Of a stretch of DNA of 64,000 nt, positions 1 through 10,086 are shown in pieces. The translations under genes were made by a program, and so were the position numbers. A model generated the notes under the pieces. The model saw only the letters and a program-made list of their open reading frames with translations. It was not told where the DNA came from and did not search any database. Position 1 is the first letter of the stretch. Each line of letters opens with the position of its first letter. This stretch comes from Anthopleura xanthogrammica (lineage: Eukaryota; Cnidaria; Anthozoa; Actiniaria; Actiniidae), in the NCBI GenBank assembly GCA_964019055.1, contig OZ025215.1:4965001-5029000 (forward strand), written 5' to 3'.

Positions 1-107
1 ATTTTCTCAGCAAAAAACAGCTTTTTTGACCAAAAAGCACCTTTACTCAGCCAAAACCGAATTTTTTTTCGCCAAAACGTCGTGTTTTTATCTCAAGAGG
101 TATAATC
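1..107 (+). repeat. Partial monomer at left edge (last 107 bp)
   Basis: This stretch matches monomer positions 223-329 exactly and runs into the first complete unit at 108. The array therefore continues leftwards beyond the window. Confidence 0.97.
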
Positions 108-174
108 ATGAGCAAAAAGTGGGGGTTTCAGCAAACAGGTGACGCCGTAAGCGAAAAACCTGGTTTTGAGAGCC

Positions 175-188
175 AAAATGGCCATTTT
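175..188. other. Perfect 14-bp palindrome, once per monomer
   Basis: AAAATGGCCATTTT reads the same on both strands. It is the most symmetric of the quasi-palindromic sub-units and recurs in nearly every monomer. Exceptions include the unit at 4056 (GGCC changed to AGCC), the unit at 28836 (GGCC changed to GGCA) and the two units with the 111-bp deletion. It could be a dyad binding site for a dimeric protein, or simply a by-product of the inverted symmetry of the sub-repeat. Confidence 0.8.
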
Positions 189-284
189 TCAGTTTTTTGG
201 GCTAAAAAGTTGTTTTTCCCAGCAAAACAGTGTTTTGGACACCCAAAATGTGCTTTTCTCGGCCAAAACTTGCGTTTAGCAGTG

Positions 285-299
285 AAAACGTCGTGTTTT
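285..299. repeat. First copy of the 15-bp twin motif
   Basis: AAAACGTCGTGTTTT occurs twice in each monomer, here and 118 bp downstream at 403-417. The arms AAAAC and GTTTT are inverted repeats around a five-base centre. These are the two most similar sub-units and carry four of the eleven CpG of the monomer. Their identity over 15 bp suggests recent conversion between sub-units or a shared constraint such as a protein site. Confidence 0.8.
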
Positions 300-402
300 G
301 AGCAAAAGAAAATTCTCAGCAAATTTCCAATTTTCTCAGCAAAAAACAGCTTTTTTGACCAAAAAGCACCTTTACTCAGCCAAAACCGAATTTTTTTTCG
401 CC

Positions 403-417
403 AAAACGTCGTGTTTT
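403..417. repeat. Second copy of the 15-bp twin motif
   Basis: This is identical to the copy at 285-299. It lies directly after the eight-T run and its CGCC. An extra A in its A-tract is shared by six monomers (starting 12390, 14036, 14695, 16341, 31139, 32127). Confidence 0.8.
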
Positions 418-423
418 TATCTC

Positions 424-439
424 AAGAGGTATAATCATG
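424..439 (+). other. Monomer-junction motif AAGAGG-TATAAT-C-ATG
   Basis: The junction places AAGAGG (424-429), TATAAT (430-435), one C and then ATG (437-439) in a row. AAGAGG resembles a Shine-Dalgarno sequence 7 nt before the ATG, and TATAAT is the exact bacterial -10 hexamer. No good -35 hexamer stands 16-18 bp upstream (the bases there read CGTCGT at 17 bp spacing). A -10 box overlapping the spacer between ribosome site and start codon would also put the start of the transcript after the ribosome site. I read this as chance in an A/T-rich repeat, not as a working promoter. Confidence 0.25.
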
Positions 440-3400
440 AGCAAAAAGTGGGGGTTTCAGCAAACAGGTGACGCCGTAAGCGAAAAACCTGGTTTTGAGA
501 GCCAAAATGGCCATTTTTCAGTTTTTTGGGCTAAAAAGTTGTTTTTCCCAGCAAAACAGTGTTTTGGACACCCAAAATGTGCTTTTCTCGGCCAAAACTT
601 GCGTTTAGCAGTGAAAACGTCGTGTTTTGAGCAAAAGAAAATTCTCAGCAAATTTCCAATTTTCTCAGCAAAAAACAGCTTTTTTGACCAAAAAGCACCT
701 TTACTCAGCCAAAACCGAATTTTTTTTCGCCAAAACGTCGTGTTTTTATCTCAAGAGGTATAATCATGAGCAAAAAGTGGGGGTTTCAGCAAACAGGTGA
801 CGCCGTAAGCGAAAAACCTGGTTTTGAGAGCCAAAATGGCCATTTTTCAGTTTTTTGGGCTAAAAAGTTGTTTTTCCCAGCAAAACAGTGTTTTGGACAC
901 CCAAAATGTGCTTTTCTCGGCCAAAACTTGCGTTTAGCAGTGAAAACGTCGTGTTTTGAGCAAAAGAAAATTCTCAGCAAATTTCCAATTTTCTCAGCAA
1001 AAAACAGCTTTTTTGACCAAAAAGCACCTTTACTCAGCCAAAACCGAATTTTTTTTCGCCAAAACGTCGTGTTTTTATCTCAAGAGGTATAATCATGAGC
1101 AAAAAGTGGGGGTTTCAGCAAACAGGTGACGCCGTAAGCGAAAAACCTGGTTTTGAGAGCCAAAATGGCCATTTTTCAGTTTTTTGGGCTAAAAAGTTGT
1201 TTTTCCCAGCAAAACAGTGTTTTGGACACCCAAAATGTGCTTTTCTCGGCCAAAACTTGCGTTTAGCAGTGAAAACGTCGTGTTTTGAGCAAAAGAAAAT
1301 TCTCAGCAAATTTCCAATTTTCTCAGCAAAAAACAGCTTTTTTGACCAAAAAGCACCTTTACTCAGCCAAAACCGAATTTTTTTTCGCCAAAACGTCGTG
1401 TTTTTATCTCAAGAGGTATAATCATGAGCAAAAAGTGGGGGTTTCAGCAAACAGGTGACGCCGTAAGCGAAAAACCTGGTTTTGAGAGCCAAAATGGCCA
1501 TTTTTCAGTTTTTTGGGCTAAAAAGTTGTTTTTCCCAGCAAAACAGTGTTTTGGACACCCAAAATGTGCTTTTCTCGGCCAAAACTTGCGTTTAGCAGTG
1601 AAAACGTCGTGTTTTGAGCAAAAGAAAATTCTCAGCAAATTTCCAATTTTCTCAGCAAAAAACAGCTTTTTTGACCAAAAAGCACCTTTACTCAGCCAAA
1701 ACCGAATTTTTTTTCGCCAAAACGTCGTGTTTTTATCTCAAGAGGTATAATCATGAGCAAAAAGTGGGGGTTTCAGCAAACAGGTGACGCCGTAAGCGAA
1801 AAACCTGGTTTTGAGAGCCAAAATGGCCATTTTTCAGTTTTTTGGGCTAAAAAGTTGTTTTTCCCAGCAAAACAGTGTTTTGGACACCCAAAATGTGCTT
1901 TTCTCGGCCAAAACTTGCGTTTAGCAGTGAAAACGTCGTGTTTTGAGCAAAAGAAAATTCTCAGCAAATTTCCAATTTTCTCAGCAAAAAAACAGCTTTT
2001 TTGACCAAAAAGCACCTTTACTCAGCCAATACCGAATTGTTTTTCGCCAAAACTTCGTGTTTTTATCTCAAGAGGTATAATCATGAGCAAAAAGTGGGGG
2101 TTTCAGGAAACAGGTGACGCCGTAAGCGAAAAACCTGGTTTTGAGAGCCAAAATGGCCATTTTTCAGTTTTTTGGGCTAAAAAGTTGTTTTTCCCAGCAA
2201 AACAGTGTTTTGGACACCCAAAATGTGCTTTTCTCGGCCAAAACTTGCGTTTAGCAGTGAAAACGTCGTGTTTTGAGCAAAAGAAAATTCTCAGCAAATT
2301 TCCAATTTTCTCAGCAAAAAACAGCTTTTTTGACCAAAAAGCACCTTTACTCAGCCAAAACCGAATTTTTTTTCGCCAAAACGTCGTGTTTTTATCTCAA
2401 GAGGTATAATCATGAGCAAAAAGTGGGGGTTTCAGCAAACAGGTGACGCCGTAAGCGAAAAACCTGGTTTTGAGAGCCAAAATGGCCATTTTTCAGTTTT
2501 TTGGGCTAAAAAGTTGTTTTTCCCAGCAAAACAGTGTTTTGGACACCCAAAATGTGCTTTTCTCGGCCAAAACTTGCGTTTAGCAGTGAAAACGTCGTGT
2601 TTTGAGCAAAAGAAAATTCTCAGCAAATTTCCAATTTTCTCAGCAAAAAACAGCTTTTTTGACCAAAAAGCACCTTTACTCAGCCAAAACCGAATTTTTT
2701 TTCGCCAAAACGTCGTGTTTTTATCTCAAGAGGTATAATCATGAGCAAAAAGTGGGGGTTTCAGCAAACAGGTGACGCCGTAAGCGAAAAACCTGGTTTT
2801 GAGAGCCAAAATGGCCATTTTTCAGTTTTTTGGGCTAAAAAGTTGTTTTTCCCAGCAAAACAGTGTTTTGGACACCCAAAATGTGCTTTTCTCGGCCAAA
2901 ACTTGCGTTTAGCAGTGAAAACGTCGTGTTTTGAGCAAAAGAAAATTCTCAGCAAATTTCCAATTTTCTCAGCAAAAAACAGCTTTTTTGACCAAAAAGC
3001 ACCTTTACTCAGCCAAAACCGAATTTTTTTTCGCCAAAACGTCGTGTTTTTATCTCAAGAGGTATAATCATGAGCAAAAAGTGGGGGTTTCAGCAAACAG
3101 GTGACGCCGTAAGCGAAAAACCTGGTTTTGAGAGCCAAAATGGCCATTTTTCAGTTTTTTGGGCTAAAAAGTTGTTTTTCCCAGCAAAACAGTGTTTTGG
3201 ACACCCAAAATGTGCTTTTCTCGGCCAAAACTTGCGTTTAGCAGTGAAAACGTCGTGTTTTGAGCAAAAGAAAATTCTCAGCAAATTTCCAATTTTCTCA
3301 GCAAAAAACAGCTTTTTTGACCAAAAAGCACCTTTACTCAGCCAAAACCGAATTTTTTTTCGCCAAAACGTCGTGTTTTTATCTCAAGAGGTATAATCAT

Positions 3401-6400
3401 GAGCAAAAAGTGGGGGTTTCAGCAAACAGGTGACGCCGTAAGCGAAAAACCTGGTTTTGAGAGCCAAAATGGCCATTTTTCAGTTTTTTGGGCTAAAAAG
3501 TTGTTTTTCCCAGCAAAACAGTGTTTTGGACACCCAAAATGTGCTTTTCTCGGCCAAAACTTGCGTTTAGCAGTGAAAACGTCGTGTTTTGAGCAAAAGA
3601 AAATTCTCAGCAAATTTCCAATTTTCTCAGCAAAAAACAGCTTTTTTGACCAAAAAGCACCTTTACTCAGCCAAAACCGAATTTTTTTCGCCAAAACGTC
3701 GTGTTTTTATCTCAAGAGGTATAATCATGAGCAAAAAGTGGGGGTTTCAGCAAACAGGTGACGCCGTAAGCGAAAAACCTGGTTTTGAGAGCCAAAATGG
3801 CCATTTTTCAGTTTTTTGGGCTAAAAAGTTGTTTTTCCCAGCAAAACAGTGTTTTGGACACCCAAAATGTGCTTTTCTCGGCCAAAACTTGCGTTTAGCA
3901 GTGAAAACGTCGTGTTTTGAGCAAAAGAAAATTCTCAGCAAATTTCCAATTTTCTCAGCAAAAAACAGCTTTTTTGACCAAAAAGCACCTTTACTCAGCC
4001 AAAACCGAATTTTTTTTCGCCAAAACGTCGTGTTTTTATCTCAAGAGGTATAATCATGAGCAAAAAGTGGGGGTTTCAGCAAACAGGTGACGCCGTAAGC
4101 GAAAAACCTGGTTTTGAGAGCCAAAATAGCCATTTTTCAGTTTTTTGGGCTAAAAAGTTGTTTTTCCCAGCAAAACAGTGTTTTGGACACCCAAAATGTG
4201 CTTTTCTCGGCCAAAACTTGCGTTTAGCAGTGAAAACGTCGTGTTTTGAGCAAAAGAAAATTCTCAGCAAATTTCCAATTTTCTCAGCAAAAAACAGCTT
4301 TTTTGACCAAAAAGCACCTTTACTCAGCCAAAACCGAATTTTTTTTCGCCAAAACGTCGTGTTTTTATCTCAAGAGGTATAATCATGAGCAAAAAGTGGG
4401 GGTTTCAGCAAACAGGTGACGCCGTAAGCGAAAAACCTGGTTTTGAGAGCCAAAATGGCCATTTTTCAGTTTTTTGGGCTAAAAAGTTGTTTTTCCCAGC
4501 AAAACAGTGTTTTGGACACCCAAAATGTGCTTTTCTCGGCCAAAACTTGCGTTTAGCAGTGAAAACGTCGTGTTTTGAGCAAAAGAAAATTCTCAGCAAA
4601 TTTCAAATTTTCTCAGCAAAAAACAGCTTTTTTGACCAAAAAGCACCTTTACTCAGCCAAAACCGAATTTTTTTTCGCCAAAACGTCGTGTTTTTATCTC
4701 AAGAGGTATAATCATGAGCAAAAAGTGGGGGTTTCAGCAAACAGGTGACGCCGTAAGCGAAAAACCTGGTTTTGAGAGCCAAAATGGCCATTTTTCAGTT
4801 TTTTGGGCTAAAAAGTTGTTTTTCCCAGCAAAACAGTGTTTTGGACACCCAAAATGTGCTTTTCTCGGCCAAAACTTGCGTTTAGCAGTGAAAACGTCGT
4901 GTTTTGAGCAAAAGAAAATTCTCAGCAAATTTCAAATTTTCTCAGCAAAAAACAGCTTTTTTGACCAAAAAGCACCTTTACTCAGCCAAAACCGAATTTT
5001 TTTTCGCCAAAACGTCGTGTTTTTATCTCAAGAGGTATAATCATGAGCAAAAAGTGGGGGTTTCAGCAAACAGGTGACGCCGTAAGCGAAAAACCTGGTT
5101 TTGAGAGCCAAAATGGCCATTTTTCAGTTTTTTGGGCTAAAAAGTTGTTTTTCCCAGCAAAACAGTGTTTTGGACACCCAAAATGTGCTTTTCTCGGCCA
5201 AAACTTGCGTTTAGCAGTGAAAACGTCGTGTTTTGAGCAAAAGAAAATTCTCAGCAAATTTCCAATTTTCTCAGCAAAAAACAGCTTTTTTGACCAAAAA
5301 GCACCTTTACTCAGCCAAAACCGAATTTTTTTTCGCCAAAACGTCGTGTTTTTATCTCAAGAGGTATAATCATGAGCAAAAAGTGGGGGTTTCAGCAAAC
5401 AGGTGACGCCGTAAGCGAAAAACCTGGTTTTGAGAGCCAAAATGGCCATTTTTCAGTTTTTTGGGCTAAAAAGTTGTTTTTCCCAGCAAAACAGTGTTTT
5501 GGACACCCAAAATGTGCTTTTCTCGGCCAAAACTTGCGTTTAGCAGTGAAAACGTCGTGTTTTGAGCAAAAGAAAATTCTCAGCAAATTTCCAATTTTCT
5601 TAGTAAAAAACAGCTTTTTTGACCAAAAAGCACCTTTACTCAGCCAAAACCGAATTTTGTTTCGCCAAAACGTCGTGTTTTTATCTCAAGAGGTATAATC
5701 ATGAGCAAAAAGTGGGGGTTTCAGCAAACAGGTGACGCCGTAAGCGAAAAACCTGGTTTTGAGAGCCAAAATGGCCATTTTTCAGTTTTTTGGGCTAAAA
5801 AGTTGTTTTTCCCAGCAAAACAGTGTTTTGGACACCCAAAATGTGCTTTTCTCGGCCAAAACTTGCGTTTAGCAGTGAAAACGTTGTGTTTTGAGCAAAA
5901 GAAAATTCTCAGCAAATTTCAAATTTTCTCAGCAAAAAACAGCTTTTTTGACCAAAAAGCACCTTTACTCAGCCAAAACCGAATTTTTTTCCGCCAAAAC
6001 GTCGTGTTTTTATCTCAAGAGGTATAATCATGAGCAAAAAGTGGGGGTTTCAGCAAACAGGTGACGCTGTAAGCGAAAAACCTGGTTTTGAGAGCCAAAA
6101 TGGCCATTTTTCAGTTTTTTGGGCTAAAAAGTTGTTTTTCCCAGCAAAACAGTGTTTTGGACACCCAAAATGTGCTTTTCTCGGCCAAAACTTGCGTTTA
6201 GCAGTGAAAACGTCGTGTTTTGAGCAAAAGAAAATTCTCAGCAAATTTCCAATTTTCTCAGCAAAAAACAGCTTTTTTGACCAAAAAGCACGTTTACTTA
6301 GCCAAAACCGAATTTTTTTTCGCCAAAACGTCGTGTTTTTATCTCAAGAGGTATAATCATGAGCAAAAAGTGGGGGTTTCAGCAAACAGGTGACGCCGTA

Positions 6401-7345
6401 AGCGAAAAACCTGGTTTTGAGAGCCAAAATGGCCATTTTTCAGTTTTTTGGGCTAAAAAGTTGTTTTTCCCAGCAAAACAGTGTTTTGGACACCCAAAAT
6501 GTGCTTTTCTCGGCCAAAACTTGCGTTTAGCAGTGAAAACGTCGTGTTTTGAGCAAAAGAAAATTCTCAGCAAATTTCAAATTTTCTCAGCAAAAAACAG
6601 CTTTTTTGACCAAAAAGCACCTTTACTCAGCCAAAACCGAATTTTTTTTCGCCAAAACGTCGTGTTTTTATCTCAAGAGGTATAATCATGAGCAAAAAGT
6701 GGGGGTTTCAGCAAACAGGTGACGCCGTAAGCGAAAAACCTGGTTTTGAGAGCCAAAATGGCCATTTTTCAGTTTTTTGGGCTAAAAAGTTGTTTTTCCC
6801 AGCAAAACAGTGTTTTGGACACCCAAAATGTGCTTTTCTCGGCCAAAACTTGCGTTTAGCAGTGAAAACGTCGTGTTTTGAGCAAAAGAAAATTCTCAGC
6901 AAATTTCCAATTTTCTCAGCAAAAAACAGCTTTTTTGACCAAAAAGCACCTTTACTCAGCCAAAACCGAATTTTTTTTCGCCAAAACGTCGTGTTTTTAT
7001 CTCAAGAGGTATAATCATGAGCAAAAAGTGGGGGTTTCAGCAAACAGGTGACGCCGTAAGCGAAAAACCTGGTTTTGAGAGCCAAAATGGCCATTTTTCA
7101 GTTTTTTGGGCTAAAAAGTTGTTTTTCCCAGCAAAACAGTGTTTTGGACACCCAAAATGTGCTTTTCTCGGCCAAAACTTGCGTTTAGCAGTGAAAACGT
7201 CGTGTTTTGAGCAAAAGAAAATTCTCAGCAAATTTCCAATTTTCTCAGCAAAAAACAGCTTTTTTGACCAAAAAGCACCTTTACTCAGCCAAAACCGAAT
7301 TTTTTTTCGCCAAAACGTCGTGTTTTTATCTCAAGAGGTATAATC

Positions 7346-8222
7346 ATGAGCAAAAAGTGGGGGTTTCAGCAAACAGGTGACGCCGTAAGCGAAAAACCTG
7401 GTTTTGAGAGCCAAAATGGCCATTTTTCAGTTTTTTGGGCTAAAAAGTTGTTTTTCCCAGCAAAACAGTGTTTTGGACACCCAAAATGTGCTTTTCTCGG
7501 CCAAAACTTGCGTTTAGCAGTGAAAACGTCGTGTTTTGAGCAAAAGAAAATTCTCAGCAAATTTCCAATTTTCTCAGCAAAAAAACAGCTTTTTTGACCA
7601 AAAAGCACCTTTACTCAGCCAAAACCGAATTTTTTTTCGCCAAAACGTCGTGTTTTTATCTCAAGAGGTATAATCATGAGCAAAAAGTGGGGGTTTCAGC
7701 AAACAGGTGACGCCGTAAGCGAAAAACCTGGTTTTGAGAGCCAAAATGGCCATTTTTCAGTTTTTTGGGCTAAAAAGTTGTTTTTCCCAGCAAAACAGTG
7801 TTTTGGACACCCAAAATGTGCTTTTCTCGGCCAAAACTTGCGTTTAGCAGTGAAAACGTCGTGTTTTGAGCAAAAGAAAATTCTCAGCAAATTTCCAATT
7901 TTCTCAGCAAAAAACAGCTTTTTTGACCAAAAAGCACGTTTACTCAGCCAAAACCGAATTTTTTTTCGCCAAAACGTCGTGTTTTTATCTCAAGAGGTAT
8001 AATCATGAGCAAAAAGTGGGGGTTTCAGCAAACAGGTGACGCCGTAAGCGAAAAACCTGGTTTTGCAGTGAAAACGTCGTGTTTTGAGCAAAAGAAAATT
8101 CTCAGCAAATTTCCAATTTTCTCAGCAAAAAACAGCTTTTTTGACCAAAAAGCACGTTTACTCAGCCAAAACCGAATTTTTTTTCGCCAAAACGTCGTGT
8201 TTTTATCTCAAGAGGTATAATC
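7346..8222 (+). repeat. Segmental duplication 1, copy A (three marked monomers)
   Basis: Three consecutive monomers carry distinct markers. The first (7346) has seven A in the A-tract before CAGC, giving 330 bp. The second (7676) has CACGTTTAC instead of CACCTTTAC. The third (8005) has the same change plus the 111-bp deletion. The same ordered trio recurs at 9210-10086. Confidence 0.93.
8005..8222 (+). repeat. Truncated monomer, 111-bp internal deletion (copy 1)
   Basis: This unit is 218 bp. The sequence passes directly from GGTTTTG to CAGTGAAAACG at 8065/8066, losing 111 bp between the third and ninth sub-units, including the 14-bp palindrome. The only homology at the junction is one or two bases, although both sides resemble TTTxG. 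It also carries the C-to-G change (AAGCACGTTTAC) shared with its left neighbour. Confidence 0.95.
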
Positions 8223-9209
8223 ATGAGCAAAAAGTGGGGGTTTCAGCAAACAGGTGACGCCGTAAGCGAAAAACCTGGTTTTGAGAGCCAAAATGGCCAT
8301 TTTTCAGTTTTTTGGGCTAAAAAGTTGTTTTTCCCAGCAAAACAGTGTTTTGGACACCCAAAATGTGCTTTTCTCGGCCAAAACTTGCGTTTAGCAGTGA
8401 AAACGTCGTGTTTTGAGCAAAAGAAAATTCTCAGCAAATTTCCAATTTTCTCAGCAAAAAACAGCTTTTTTGACCAAAAAGCACCTTTACTCAGCCAAAA
8501 CCGAATTTTTTTTCGCCAAAACGTCGTGTTTTTATCTCAAGAGGTATAATCATGAGCAAAAAGTGGGGGTTTCAGCAAACAGGTGACGCCGTAAGCGAAA
8601 AACCTGGTTTTGAGAGCCAAAATGGCCATTTTTCAGTTTTTTGGGCTAAAAAGTTGTTTTTCCCAGCAAAACAGTGTTTTGGACACCCAAAATGTGCTTT
8701 TCTCGGCCAAAACTTGCGTTTAGCAGTGAAAACGTCGTGTTTTGAGCAAAAGAAAATTCTCAGCAAATTTCCAATTTTCTCAGCAAAAAACAGCTTTTTT
8801 GACCAAAAAGCACCTTTACTCAGCCAAAACCGAATTTTTTTTCGCCAAAACGTCGTGTTTTTATCTCAAGAGGTATAATCATGAGCAAAAAGTGGGGGTT
8901 TCAGCAAACAGGTGACGCCGTAAGCGAAAAACCTGGTTTTGAGAGCCAAAATGGCCATTTTTCAGTTTTTTGGGCTAAAAAGTTGTTTTTCCCAGCAAAA
9001 CAGTGTTTTGGACACCCAAAATGTGCTTTTCTCGGCCAAAACTTGCGTTTAGCAGTGAAAACGTCGTGTTTTGAGCAAAAGAAAATTCTCAGCAAATTTC
9101 CAATTTTCTCAGCAAAAAACAGCTTTTTTGACCAAAAAGCACCTTTACTCAGCCAAAACCGAATTTTTTTTCGCCAAAACGTCGTGTTTTTATCTCAAGA
9201 GGTATAATC

Positions 9210-10086
9210 ATGAGCAAAAAGTGGGGGTTTCAGCAAACAGGTGACGCCGTAAGCGAAAAACCTGGTTTTGAGAGCCAAAATGGCCATTTTTCAGTTTTTT
9301 GGGCTAAAAAGTTGTTTTTCCCAGCAAAACAGTGTTTTGGACACCCAAAATGTGCTTTTCTCGGCCAAAACTTGCGTTTAGCAGTGAAAACGTCGTGTTT
9401 TGAGCAAAAGAAAATTCTCAGCAAATTTCCAATTTTCTCAGCAAAAAAACAGCTTTTTTGACCAAAAAGCACCTTTACTCAGCCAAAACCGAATTTTTTT
9501 TCGCCAAAACGTCGTGTTTTTATCTCAAGAGGTATAATCATGAGCAAAAAGTGGGGGTTTCAGCAAACAGGTGACGCCGTAAGCGAAAAACCTGGTTTTG
9601 AGAGCCAAAATGGCCATTTTTCAGTTTTTTGGGCTAAAAAGTTGTTTTTCCCAGCAAAACAGTGTTTTGGACACCCAAAATGTGCTTTTCTCGGCCAAAA
9701 CTTGCGTTTAGCAGTGAAAACGTCGTGTTTTGAGCAAAAGAAAATTCTCAGCAAATTTCCAATTTTCTCAGCAAAAAACAGCTTTTTTGACCAAAAAGCA
9801 CGTTTACTCAGCCAAAACCGAATTTTTTTTCGCCAAAACGTCGTGTTTTTATCTCAAGAGGTATAATCATGAGCAAAAAGTGGGGGTTTCAGCAAACAGG
9901 TGACGCCGTAAGCGAAAAACCTGGTTTTGCAGTGAAAACGTCGTGTTTTGAGCAAAAGAAAATTCTCAGCAAATTTCCAATTTTCTCAGCAAAAAACAGC
10001 TTTTTTGACCAAAAAGCACGTTTACTCAGCCAAAACCGAATTTTTTTTCGCCAAAACGTCGTGTTTTTATCTCAAGAGGTATAATC
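9210..10086 (+). repeat. Segmental duplication 1, copy B
   Basis: This repeats the trio at 7346-8222 at a distance of 1864 bp, which is six monomers including one shortened and one lengthened unit. The monomer at 10416 also has the C-to-G change, whereas its partner at 8552 does not. Later exchange has therefore altered the right side of the copied block. Confidence 0.93.
9869..10086 (+). repeat. Truncated monomer, same 111-bp deletion (copy 2)
   Basis: The length, breakpoint (9929/9930) and linked C-to-G change are identical to the unit at 8005, and it lies exactly 1864 bp downstream of it. It is a duplicate of that unit, not a second independent deletion. Confidence 0.95.

Larger units (their letters stand above)
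108..434 (+). other. 108-codon open frame in each monomer, probably non-coding
   Basis: The frame opens with MSKKWGFQQTG and ends in FLSQEV, stopping at TAA 2 nt before the next monomer's ATG. About 154 of the 195 monomers keep it at full length. The translation is lysine- and phenylalanine-rich (13 K, 16 F of 108; net charge about +10). It shows a 7-residue pattern of the form (A/Q)(K/N)xxF(F/L)S, because the DNA sub-repeat is about 21 bp. I recognise no domain, signal peptide or membrane segment. Against coding: most variants change the residue (P74Q in 27 copies, P88R, S15G, Q9E, F96L), and stop codons and frameshifts recur. The 329-bp unit also shifts the frame at each junction. If transcribed, the array could yield short basic peptides, but nothing here supports that. 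Confidence 0.15.
108..436 (+). repeat. Representative consensus 329-bp monomer
   Basis: I use this copy as the consensus because its sequence recurs without change in many units. The unit boundary (ATG) is chosen for convenience, since a tandem repeat has no natural start. Composition is 128 G+C in 329 (38.9%), with 11 CpG observed against about 12.4 expected. The unit has a run of eight T at 391-398, a run of six A at 341-346 and one run of five G at 121-125 (the tract is 121-125 after GT). It contains one TCATGA per unit at the boundary and one TGGCCA inside the 14-bp palindrome. At 329 bp it is about twice a 165-bp nucleosome repeat, a common satellite size class. Confidence 0.95.
108..436 (+). 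repeat. Nested ~20.6-bp sub-repeat, about 16 units per monomer
   Basis: A-tracts begin at 114, 133 (degenerate), 154, 175, 204, 224, 245, 265, 285, 304, 321, 341, 361, 382, 403 and 424 (degenerate), and then at 443 in the next unit. Spacings are mostly 19-21 bp, with one of 29 and one of 17. Each A-tract is followed about 10 bp later by a T-tract (starts 126, 164, 185, 213, 233, 254, 275, 296, 331, 351, 371, 391, 414). The core is CCAAAA, five to seven mixed bases, TTTT, often CTC and then AGC. The simplest reading is that the 329-bp unit arose by amplification of a short A/T-tract element, diverged, and was then fixed as the higher unit. About 14 of the 16 sub-units are clear; the two around 133 and 424 are degenerate. 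Confidence 0.85.

Noticed and set aside
121..128. G-quadruplex
   Set aside because: There is only one G-run of five per monomer; four nearby runs are not available on either strand.
128..322. 64-codon open frame on the minus strand, repeated in nearly every monomer
   Set aside because: It is antisense to the same repeat and open for the same reason: the sub-repeat is quasi-palindromic, so both strands lack stops. No start context or recognisable domain supports it.
340..357. Rho-independent terminator (CAAAAAA-CAGC-TTTTTTG hairpin)
   Set aside because: The stem is A-T only, with no G-C base near the loop, and the pattern is explained by the A/T-tract sub-repeat.
398..414. CENP-B box
   Set aside because: TTCGCCAAAACGTCG starts like the box (TTCG, four bases, A), but the required CGGG is GTCG here, and the reverse strand has no better match.
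108..436. Hammerhead ribozyme, as carried by some ~330-bp satellites
   Set aside because: The conserved core CTGATGA is absent on both strands of the consensus, and the GAAA occurrences have no matching core. The CTGAATT variant is not a core sequence.
424..439. Bacterial-type promoter and ribosome site before each ATG
   Set aside because: The TATAAT match is exact, but no -35 element stands at the right distance and the -10 box overlaps the ribosome-site spacer. The long satellite array argues for a eukaryote, where these signals do not apply.
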